Positions 28,136 to 35,949 of a DNA stretch of 35,949 nucleotides are shown here, one piece after another. The stretch's first letter is position 1, and each line of letters opens with the position of its first letter. Location of the stretch: the NCBI GenBank assembly GCA_009731375.1, contig BJOX01000032.1, forward strand, positions 761,302 through 797,250. The letters are read 5' to 3'. The translations under genes were made by a program, and so were the position numbers. The stretch comes from Paulinella micropora (Eukaryota; Cercozoa; Imbricatea; Euglyphida). Under the pieces are notes generated by a model. That model saw only the letters and a list, made by a program, of their open reading frames with translations, was not told where the DNA came from and searched no databases.

Positions 28136-28327
28136 TGTTAGACTACTGTTATTACTAAAGCAATCTATGATAGCAACTACACTCTCAACTACAACAACTT
28201 TAATGAGAAAAGGCGCCAACAGACGCGCCACGTAACTTGACTGGCCGGATCATAAGTAATGGCTCTAACGACACCGTTACTCCGATACGGCCGGTCCATA
28301 ACTATTCATTAATTATTAGTTCCAACA
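28136..28327 (-). repeat. 5' LTR of Copia 2
   Basis: 192 bp with TG...CA ends, nearly identical to the repeat at 18977-19172. It lies upstream of gag on the element strand. Confidence 0.85.
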
Positions 28328-28583
28328 TCATGATTAATATTTAGAACACTGGCTGCATTGAGTCCTGACTCTGTGAGAGCAGGTGAAATACCAGTACTTG
28401 AATACAGTAGAGAGGTCACTTCGTTTATTGTATTAATATAGTACGTAATTTCGAACTCTTTGCAGGCTTGGAAGCAACTTACGATCGAGAGTGAGTCGTA
28501 GATTGTGAGGTCTCCAGTTCTCAAACGGATAGTGTCTTTTCGTTTCTAGTTAACAGTCATATAATGTTTAAGTGCATGTGCAT

Positions 28584-28601
28584 GGTTGCCATGTGGCAAC
28601 C
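28584..28601. repeat. Palindrome GGTTGCCA(TG)TGGCAACC
   Basis: Perfect 8-bp stem with a two-base centre. A related palindrome with the same GTTGCCA/TGGCAAC arms lies at 28775-28790. Confidence 0.6.
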
Positions 28602-28774
28602 GGATTTCAAATACTTCAGAAAAAGAAAAAAATAATAAAATCGTGAAATTTATTAATAATACAGCTATTTCTTTCATTTTCAAGTATTAAAATAAAATAA
28701 AATTTATTACAAAAGTTTTTAGTGCCCAATGCCCATTGTCTGCCGCCCCCCCTTTGAAGATGATTTTCAGCTGA

Positions 28775-28790
28775 GTTGCCACCTGGCAAC
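28775..28790. repeat. Palindrome GTTGCCA(CC)TGGCAAC
   Basis: Perfect 7-bp stem with a two-base centre, ten bases from the stop codon of the piggyBac C-terminal frame. It could act as a transcription end signal or be part of an element terminus. Confidence 0.55.
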
Positions 28791-28800
28791 CACAAGGTCA

Positions 28801-30888
28801 TTAAGAGTCAGATTGATTAATACGACGGCGTTTTACATTTTTTTGAGGGATTCCGTGCTGTTTGTGCCACGAGTGACATGTTCGCCCGCCCCCCCCACAC
28901 AGCGGCACATCTGGCCCACAGGTAGCACAATAAAACATAGTGTAAGATACCTTCTTCTCTGAAAAGGCATGCAGACAAACGAAACATTTACGTCTTTTTG
29001 ACCTCTCCAAACCTTCGTTATAGTTGTGTCCTAGATCCCTTTTTTTTCTCATTTTGTCGGCCATGGGTACCTGTGGGTATTTGAGGAGTTGCATGCATGG
29101 GGCAAAGCTATCCTGCATGTTATGCTGGCTGGGGGCAGGCTGTGCGAGGGCGGTCCTCTCTGGGTTTGCCAGGCAAAGTTGTGGAGCAAGTTGCGATAAT
29201 TTGCTGCTGGTTGTGATCGTTTTGATTGATTGCAAGCAGCTCCACCCCCTCATGCATGCATGTGACTGAAGCTAATCGCCTTTCTTAGGACGCCTCTGAC
29301 TCCACAAAAGCATTTTGGGAAACCCTGAATGCGCAGTCTTCACCTGGCCTACAAAATCTAACCCCCTCTTCTTCACTTCAGTAGCTGTCTTAACAGAAGC
29401 AAACCACGAATCACCAACAACAATTCGACCACTCCCCCACCATGGTTTTGTTAGGCGCAAAGTAGTAGCAGTAGTGACCCCAAACTCATCTACTAATTCT
29501 TTTAGCCTATACCTATCCCTACCCTCCACACATTCCATGCCTATGCATATGCCTGTTTCAACATCACACACTGTATGATATTCTCTGCCAACAGGAATAG
29601 GCTTGCGGGGGACAACCATTTGGCCTGGCATACCCACCCCCGTAAATTGACCCATACTCTCATCTACCACGAGAATGTTGCCCGGGACTATGGCTTTACT
29701 TGCTGTGGCATCCACGGCCTGCATGAATGAACGAACTGGCAAAAAAGGGTCCTCTTCATTTGCAGGGGGGCCTAGCCTCAAATTTTTCAAGATAGCATCG
29801 AACCGATTGCACCCCATTATGTTACCAAATCCATCCCCCGGAAGCCCGTCTGCACCGTGTCCTGATGTGGGGGCCCAGTGTGCACGCCTACGACCTCGGT
29901 CCGCCAGAGAGATTTTGATAAGGAGCCCAATGAAGACTAAAAACTCCTGAAAGGTGAGGGCCTGCCGCAGACGGGGTTCTCGCTCCTTCTCCAGCTCCTC
30001 GTTAGTCAGGCGAACGATGGTATGAACTGCTTCATGCGGCAAGAAGTGAAGAAAGTGCCTGTGAACGAAAGAAGAAAAAAAAATTGACAGGGGGGTGCAA
30101 AAAAAACCTGAAATTGTATTGTAATGGGACATACGAAAAAGAGAGAAAACAAGTTAGCAAAAGCAGACATGAAGTGTGACTTTGTAACTATAATTCCCTG
30201 AAACGACAACAAATTCAAAAAAAAAGAACAAAAAGAAAACTATTCAAAAAGTCATGGTGAATGTGAGGTTGACTGGATTTTTTTTTTTTTTTTGAAGTGA
30301 GAGCGCAGAGGGGAGAAGGGTGAAAGAGCTTACATGCAGGGTCCCGCATCGTGTGCCAAGGTGGTATTGGCCTTATGTACAGGGCGACCAGCTCCCCAAT
30401 CCACCACATGTGGACCCATGTTCCACTTCATATCATTGGCCAATAGTTTGGCCGTCTCCCCATCTACTTCTTCTTGTGAATATGGACACGGATTGTACGA
30501 GGGAAGGTTTTCTTCTTCACCTCCCTCTTCCTCAGCACTGTCTTCGTCTTCCTGGGGAACAGCATCTTTCACTTCGGGTTGAGGGTTTGGGGGTTCCTCC
30601 TCCTCCTCACTGATCTGAAACCTCACCTTTGATCTCTTCTCCCGCAGCATCGACGAAATGCAGGTCTGACCCGGCATGGTCGGGCTGGGGTCGCAAAAGC
30701 TTGGAAAAGAAGAAATAGTCCTGCTTGTCAAAGTGGAGGGTAACAAGTGCTTTTTTGTGCTTGGTTTCTTTTTCCTTCAAAACACCCAAAGCACTAATGT
30801 CCTTGTAGAGAGGATCGCCAAATTTTTGGCGTGCCCAAGCCTTTCCCAGCTTCTCTACAGCCACGGATAGGGGGTCACCCACCTCCAT
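28801..30888 (-). pseudogene. piggyBac-like transposase (PGBD type), broken
   Basis: Three parts on the minus strand. (1) 30888-30334: an SH3/chromo-like N-terminal module (LGKAWARQKFG ... ALVTLHFDKQDY) and an acidic Glu/Asp-rich linker, with a frameshift near 30640. (2) After a 275-bp intron (30059-30333, GTAAGC...CACAG) the DDE domain follows (HFLHFLPHEAV, TFQEFLVFIGLLIKI, first Asp VVDESMGQF, second Asp RIVVGDSWF). (3) From 29253 a Cys-rich C-terminal domain (RKCFVCLHAF, FYCATCG, LCGGGGRTCHSWHKQHG). The segment with the third Asp is missing between parts 2 and 3, so no active enzyme is expected. Confidence 0.75.
30059..30333 (-). other. Intron in the piggyBac-like gene
   Basis: Donor GTAAGC, acceptor TTCGTTCACAG. 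Joining TGC-AT to G-CAC keeps the frame (CMHFLHFLPHEAV). Other frames run open through the intron but lack family similarity. Confidence 0.65.
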
Positions 30889-31551
30889 GTTTCTGCTAAA
30901 AAATCATTTTCAAGTTGAGGCACGTTTACGTGGAAAAAGTGCAGTATGATGGCACCCGTCTATAAAAAAAAATAATAACTTCAACTCGAAGATTTTTCCT
31001 AAAATTTTCACACTCGCTTCCCGTACACTTTTGCTTCAAGGTTTTTGAATTTACTAGGCGAAAATGACTGGAAACGGCACGTAGCCTTAAAAAGACAGTT
31101 AAATATTGTTTTCCCGTCACTCGTGTTTCCTTGTCCACAAATTTACAGCAACGCCGGTGCGTGTTTCACTGGAAATCGGGGGGAAAAGCTGATTGAGTGG
31201 GGAAAATGCAATAGTTGATCCTTTCTAAAAAGAACTTTGACTTGATCGTTTGAAATCATTTCTGAACGGAATCGGAAACTAGTTAGTGAAGTCGAAACGT
31301 CGTGCAGAGGAGAATCTAATGAACCGGTCAAAAAATTTTATTATCAACGGTAAAGGTTTTGGCCGGTCGTTAAGGTGCTCAGTCTGATACAATATTATTA
31401 ATGTAAGTTACTTAGCTAGTAATAATTTTTTGTGTGTTCATATTTAATATTTACTGTAAGTAATACAGTATTCTTCATAATAAGTTTAAACATTTTTACA
31501 GTACTAATTTATGTTATTAATACATGCGTTAACAACTTGAGCCACTTAGAA
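30889..31551. other. Intergenic region between the piggyBac-like and uL1 genes
   Basis: AT-rich, with no gene recognised. The short frames at 30926-31138 and 31143-31331 show no conserved features. Any right end of the piggyBac element and the 3' untranslated region of the uL1 gene should lie here. Confidence 0.35.
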
Positions 31552-33913
31552 CTAGAAGTAAATGCAACATGCTTCACTTGTACCGGCACAAGCGATGGCA
31601 AGAGAACGGGTAAGCCGCACATCAAGATGCGCTTGGTTCCTGTTGAGCCTGCTTGCTGTGCTCCGTCTGCAGTCTAGCGTAGTGCAACAAACCCTCCTTC
31701 CTAGCCTGCGACAGGCAGTAATGACAGGAAACAGTAATGGATTAATAGTAGTAGTAGCAGCAGTAGTAGACGTAGTAGAGCAGCAGCAGCAACACAAAGG
31801 GACCAGTTGCACGATGGAGGAGGCGCGGGTCTGTGCGGCGCCTTTGCCGAAGGGCGGCAGCCTGAGGTCAAGCTGCACCTGCCACCCAACCACACACCAC
31901 ATTTTAGCTGTCCCTCCCCTAAACGGCGCCGCACCCTGCTCGCACATGGCTGCCATGGCACTTTTCGAAGGAAGGAAGATGAAGGAAGAAAAGAGGAGGA
32001 GGAAGAGGAGGAAGAGGAGGAAGGAGGAGGAAGGAGAGGAAGGGACGAGGAGGAGGGGAGGAAGAGGAGGAAGGAGGGAGGCGAGGAAGGCGAGGAAGGC
32101 GAGAGGAGAAGGAAGGTGGTGACCGACTGGCCATGCGTGGTGCAGATGAAGGCGCCGCGAATAAACATGCCTGCACACGCAATACACAACTAAACATTCA
32201 GGAAGAAACACACACACACACACAAAACACACACACATATAGATATTGATACAGATACAGATACAAATCTAGATATAGAGAAGATAGAGAGATAGAGATA
32301 GATATAGATACAGATATAGGTGTCGTTCTGACCGCGTGCGCCGGGTGGTTTGGACTCCTCGAGCGCCTTGACGAAGGTCTCCAGGTTCTCTTCCAGTTCC
32401 TGGTCCTGCACACGGCGCGACAGGCGACGTGCGTGTGCGTGCCCTGCCCCTTGTTCTACTCTCCATGCAGAACTTGTCGTCCCATCACCCCCCCCCCCCC
32501 TCTGTGTGTGTGTCTCTCTCTGTCTGTCTCTGGTCTCTGGTCTCTGTCTCTCTGCCCAGGCTTGTTGGCAAGAAGGCTGACCGAGAAGCTGAGTTTGCCT
32601 ATGGAGGTGTGCACCACGCCGTGCTTGTCTGTCCGGAACTGCACCTGCACACACCAAAGCAGGAATGTCTGTCTGTATGCCTGTATGTAAGTAAGTATGT
32701 AGGCATATATGTACGTTACACGCATACACATGTACAGGTCTGTGCAAGCATGTGCGCTATGTGTGTAGGAGGAAACCTGGCCTTTGGTGGCGGCTTTCAC
32801 GGCGGGCCCGATGTCCACTACCATGGTGCCCGACTTGGGGTTCGGCATCAGCCCACGCGGACCCTGTGTCGCACAGCACTCGCTTACATTTTTGTTGTTG
32901 TTGTTGTTGTTTTTTTGTTTGTTGTTGTTGTTGTTGTTGTTGTTGTTTTGTTTTGTTTTGCTTGTCGCCTTCTCTTGTGGACACACATACTCCGAGCCAC
33001 CTCAGCCCAGTGCGCCAGGGTAGCATCCAAAACGAAAAAGAAGACCCGCATCGGACGGCACATTTTATCGATGAAAACTACAATCAATCAAGAGGGAAGG
33101 CAGGAGTACCAGCACACGGGCCACGCGGGCAACGATTGGCATCATGTCTGGAGTGGCGAAACATTTAGTGAACTCGATCTTTCCTGCAGCGATCTAACCA
33201 CGCAGAAAAGGGAAAAGTTAGTGAAGGACCAAGGCTACCTGTCAAAAATGACATTCATTGCCAAGTAGCGAGACGAGAGACAGAGTTTGACCAGACCTCG
33301 TCGGCGAGTTCCTTGCCTCCAACTATGAGAGCACCTGCCTTCCTAGCCTCCTCAGCCTTCTCGCCAGTGGCGAAGACGGCGATTGCTTCTTTTTTGCCTG
33401 TGCCATGCGGGAGAGTAGTGACCGAACGCACTGACTGGTCGGGCTTGCGCACATCCAAACCCAAGTTGAAGGCCATTTCCTATCAAACAGTGGAAACGAC
33501 AGACTGTGTGTCAGATATTGCAAACATGGAGAACATGGAGGCGAGCGGACCACAGTCTCATCGAAGTGGTGTCTCGCTGTTGCTTTAGCTAGCCTGATAG
33601 CAGTTTTCACGTCGAACCCTCCAACCAACGTCACACGTCTAAACGCTCTCTTTTTCTTTTTCGATGAATCTGTAGATGCTTTCTTCTTGCTAGGGTCTGA
33701 TCGCGGCTTGGTTGCAAAGCCTCGACGATTATAGAGTCCACAGGAGCTTAGATTGGAGGAAGCAAGACAGGACGTGCTCGTGCGTGTGAAACTGACGGTA
33801 GAGGAGGAGAGTATTGAGAAGGAGCAGGGAGAAAATTGGTGAAGGAGCGAGGAAGAGCATACTGAGGAGGACAGCACCCGTAGGACGGCGGATTTCAGGG
33901 GGGGGAGAGGCAT
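31552..33913 (-). CDS. MRPL1: Organellar (probably mitochondrial) ribosomal protein uL1, eight exons
   Basis: Exons (minus): 33913-33551, 33479-33297, 33077-32991, 32863-32777, 32644-32582, 32405-32333, 32170-32124, 31878-31552; 409 codons. All junctions are phase 0 except that between exons 6 and 7 (phase 1). Residues 1-95 are a Ser/Arg-rich presequence with NRRGFATK and a Lys-rich linker, fitting mitochondrial import. uL1 landmarks: FDETV, FNLGLDVRKPDQSVR, LPHGTGKKEAIAVF, GGKELADE, GPRGLMPNPKSGTM, FRTDKHGVVHTSIGKLSF, ENLETFVKAL, FIRGAFICTTHGQS. The protein builds the L1 stalk of the large subunit. Exon 3 is in phase but poorly conserved; another frame of the same exon looks more like uL1. 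The Cys/Thr-rich tail after VQLDLRLPPF may hide another intron. Confidence 0.82.
31879..32123 (-). other. uL1 last intron with long polypyrimidine tract
   Basis: On the transcript strand a CT-rich run of about 130 nt (plus-strand GAGG-rich, 31975-32105) lies inside this intron. The acceptor is GGGTGGCAG. Joining TCG to GTGCAG keeps the uL1 frame. Confidence 0.6.
32171..32332 (-). repeat. Microsatellites (CA)n and (GATA)n within a uL1 intron
   Basis: A CA run (about 32208-32236) is followed by a degenerate GATA/GATACA array (about 32237-32320), all inside the intron between exons 6 and 7. Confidence 0.75.
32892..32960. repeat. (TTG)n microsatellite in a uL1 intron
   Basis: About 20 TTG/TTTTG units between exons 3 and 4. 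They produce long artificial Leu, Val, Cys, Asn or Gln runs in all frames. Confidence 0.8.
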
Positions 33914-33923
33914 GATGTTCTGT

Positions 33924-34158
33924 NNNNNNNNNNNNNNNNNNNNNNNNNNNNNNNNNNNNNNNNNNNNNNNNNNNNNNNNNNNNNNNNNNNNNNNNNNNNN
34001 NNNNNNNNNNNNNNNNNNNNNNNNNNNNNNNNNNNNNNNNNNNNNNNNNNNNNNNNNNNNNNNNNNNNNNNNNNNNNNNNNNNNNNNNNNNNNNNNNNNN
34101 NNNNNNNNNNNNNNNNNNNNNNNNNNNNNNNNNNNNNNNNNNNNNNNNNNNNNNNNNN
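33924..34158. other. Assembly gap (about 235 N)
   Basis: A run of N directly upstream of the uL1 start codon region. The uL1 promoter and 5' untranslated region are therefore mostly hidden. Confidence 0.95.
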
Positions 34159-34980
34159 TTTTTCCTCACTCAGTCTGTGCGAGTCGCCACCAGACCTTAC
34201 AAAGACAAAACAAGACGAATTCAATATGAGAACACAGTTATTAGGGAAATACTAACGCTGCGAAAGTCTTCGGCTAGTGCATACGCTAATCATCAATTAC
34301 TATCGATGAAAACATATTCTTTGAACAACTAGGAAACACCACATATCTTTTGAACAACTAGGAAACACCACAATCTGTGCAATCTGGAGAGGCATCACTG
34401 AACATTGCAATCAAAGCAATATTTCACCTTCAGCGCAAAAGAATATTATGTAGCCTTTGGCTGCATCGAAAGTGGTCAGCTTCCCGCGGAAAGACAGACC
34501 GGCCCAGAGCACATCAGCGGCACTGTATCGCCCGCCAGTTCTTTGAAGGGCTTTGGAAGTTTGAAGTCCCAAACACTTTCGGTCAACAAAGAAGCAATGG
34601 GAATTCCTGCAACAGCTTCTGAATCAAGCTCGATGATGGTGATGGCAAGCGTTACCGCTGTTGCGCAAGCAGATTCAGCCGTCTTTGGACCTCTTACGCA
34701 ACAAGATGCCTTCGTTGTTGCATTGCAGAACATCGCATTTCACGTGGCCATGTAACCAACCTATTCTCCAAAATCTAATGCACGACACTACCAGATCGCG
34801 ATATTATACGCCGTTCACGTTATCATGTTGTCAACCTTCTCTTGTCTGAAAATGCGTTATGCCATTTTCATCTTTAGAAAGCCTGTATAATAATCTGTGA
34901 TGTGCGTCGTTGCAAAAGGTTGCCTTTGTTACATTGAGAAAGATACAACTACCGCTGTTCTACTTCCAGCGCTTATAATA
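34159..34980. other. Unassigned region upstream of the microsatellite cluster
   Basis: Both strands are open at 34377-34755, but no frame shows a known domain and no frame is clearly favoured. A 23-bp sequence starting TTGAACAACTAGG is present twice (34321-34343 and 34350-34372). Confidence 0.3.
34321..34372. repeat. Short tandem duplication
   Basis: TTGAACAACTAGG and the ten bases after it are repeated exactly with 6 bases between the copies. Confidence 0.75.
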
Positions 34981-34989
34981 GGAACAGAT

Positions 34990-35069
34990 AGTGGTGGTGG
35001 TGGTGGTAGTACTAGTACTAGTGGTAGTAGTACTGTAGTAGTAGTAATAGTAGTAGTAGTAGTAGCAGC

Positions 35070-35135
<66 letters not shown>

Positions 35136-35136
35136 T
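34990..35136. repeat. (GTA)n / (GTG)n microsatellite
   Basis: A near-pure triplet array with an ACTAGT-rich interruption near its start. It produces Val, Tyr or Ser homopolymers in shadow frames, not genes. Confidence 0.85.
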
Positions 35137-35269
35137 TAATTTAATTTGCATTATTATTAATAATTTGAGAAGTAGGTCACCATCTAGTTAAATCAATAGC
35201 TCTTGAGCTAAAGATTTGTATGGATGACCAGAAGTTAAATTTAACTTCATTAAATCGAAGGCCTAGGCC

Positions 35270-35270
<1 letters not shown>

Positions 35271-35334
<64 letters not shown>

Positions 35335-35505
35335 CCAGTAGTACTATTAGTCTAGTAGTAGTAGTAGTAGTAGTAGCAGTACTAGTACTAGTACTAGTAG
35401 TACTAGTGTACTAGTACTAGTACTAGTACAAGTTACTTGTACTAGTACTAGTACAAGTAGTACTAGTACTAGGACTAGTACTAGTTGTAGTACCAGTAGC
35501 ATAAC
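35271..35505. repeat. (TAG)n and (ACTAGT)n array
   Basis: A pure AGT/TAG array to about 35333, then a long array rich in the palindromic hexamer ACTAGT, which can fold back on itself in many registers. Confidence 0.8.
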
Positions 35506-35515
35506 TAGCACAAGA

Positions 35516-35534
35516 GCCATTGACAGAGAAGCAC

Positions 35535-35565
<31 letters not shown>

Positions 35566-35798
35566 GTGCCACCAGTATTTTCATTGAACATACCGGTCCG
35601 TCTGGAAGTGTTGGAACTGCCCTTGCGGGGGTGTCATTAGAGCGTATCGTCAATTCTTCGTACTCCCCTCACGGGTGAGACGATGGAGGCGCATGTGCAG
35701 AAATGCATCAGCCATTGACAGAGAAGCACTATTATTATTATTATTATTATTATTATTGTTGTTGTTGTTGTTGTTATTATTGTTGTTGTTGTTGTATT

Positions 35799-35876
<78 letters not shown>

Positions 35877-35949
35877 TTGCGGGGGTGTCATTAGAGCTTA
35901 TCGTCAATTCTTCGTACTCCCCTCACGGGTGAGACGATGGAGGCGCATG
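35516..35949. repeat. Tandem duplication with expanded (TTA)n/(TTG)n cores
   Basis: Copy 1 (35516-35710) and copy 2 (35711-35949 and perhaps beyond) both start GCCATTGACAGAGAAGCACT, run into ATT triplets and end in the same unique stretch of about 70 bp (GCGGGGGTGTCATTAGAGC ... GGAGGCGCATG). The triplet core is about 35 bp in copy 1 and about 150 bp in copy 2. Copy 1 also keeps about 55 bp of unique sequence that copy 2 lacks. Confidence 0.85.

Larger units (their letters stand above)
18977..28327 (-). mobile_element. Ty1/Copia retrotransposon 2, full-length but decayed
   Basis: Two direct repeats of 192 and 196 bp, each bounded by TG...CA, flank about 9 kb holding gag, protease, integrase, RT and RNase H in Copia order on the minus strand. 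A polypurine tract precedes the 3' LTR. The LTRs differ by two substitutions and a 4-bp indel, yet the internal frames are broken many times. The outer 5-bp flanks (TATTA at the left, TCATG at the right) do not match, so no target-site duplication is visible. Confidence 0.85.
28328..28800. other. Gap between Copia 2 and the piggyBac-like gene
   Basis: There is no recognisable gene. It holds an AT-rich part (28615-28720) between two GTTGCCA-based palindromes (28584-28601 and 28775-28790). Any left end of the piggyBac element should lie here, but no terminal repeat with TTAA flanks could be confirmed. Confidence 0.4.

Noticed and set aside
31975-32110. Long Glu/Lys-rich plus-strand frames over the GAGG-rich tract
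   Set aside because: They are translations of the polypyrimidine tract of a uL1 intron on the other strand and have no domain.
32429-33268. 279-codon plus-strand frame across the uL1 gene
   Set aside because: It runs antisense to five uL1 exons and through CT-rich and TTG microsatellites. Its Val/Cys/Leu runs are repeat artefacts.
35637-35949. Frames with long Asn, Leu, Tyr or Ile runs
   Set aside because: They are translations of TTA/TTG triplet arrays.
1-35949. CRISPR arrays
   Set aside because: No set of regularly spaced identical repeats with unique spacers was seen. The tandem repeats found are contiguous or microsatellites.

Overview
The window looks like a transposon-rich stretch of a nuclear genome from a unicellular eukaryote, probably an alga or another protist. 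I cannot name the species. Evidence for a nuclear genome: a spliced gene for an organellar ribosomal protein, several families of eukaryotic retroelements, a piggyBac-type DNA transposon, long triplet microsatellites and assembly gaps of N (11393-11402 and about 33924-34158). Sequence outside the viral block is of moderate GC. The block at about 8.56-16.7 kb is strongly AT-rich.

Layout. (1) 0.6-2.5 kb: 5'-truncated DIRS-like retroelement on the plus strand, with RNase H, a tyrosine recombinase and a nested inverted repeat at its 3' end. (2) 3.7-8.56 kb: a decayed Copia element on the minus strand (protease, integrase, reverse transcriptase, RNase H) whose RT domain is split by a gag-like zinc-knuckle segment. 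(3) 8.56-16.7 kb: an endogenous polinton-like virus (PLV) fragment. It carries the end of an adenain/Ulp1-type cysteine protease, a GIY-YIG nuclease, a penton-type minor capsid protein and a double-jelly-roll major capsid protein on the plus strand. A DUF3820-type protein, a protein-primed family B DNA polymerase and several small proteins, two with zinc fingers, lie on the minus strand. (4) 16.7-19 kb: little recognisable content. (5) 18.98-28.33 kb: a second Copia element on the minus strand with two near-identical LTRs of about 192-196 bp, a polypurine tract, gag, an unusually long accessory region, protease, integrase, RT and RNase H, with many frame breaks. (6) 28.6-30.9 kb: a broken piggyBac-like transposase gene on the minus strand. 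(7) 31.55-33.91 kb: a multi-exon minus-strand gene for organellar (probably mitochondrial) ribosomal protein uL1. (8) 34.2-35.95 kb: no recognised gene, then dense triplet microsatellites and a tandem duplication.

How the parts relate. The viral block holds a morphogenesis set (protease, penton, MCP) and a replication set (protein-primed PolB plus small nucleic-acid-binding proteins) pointing towards each other and meeting at an assembly gap. PolB, MCP and the GIY-YIG gene carry frame breaks, so the copy is probably an inactive endogenous virus, unless indels in the assembly explain them. Most uL1 exons join cleanly in phase, which argues against a generally poor assembly. A packaging ATPase and an integrase are not visible. 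The left end is lost at an abrupt junction with the Copia element. The right end carries a hairpin and a 47-bp tandem repeat. A small SH3/chromo-like domain recurs in both Copia polyproteins and in the piggyBac protein, which suggests domain sharing among the mobile elements of this genome.
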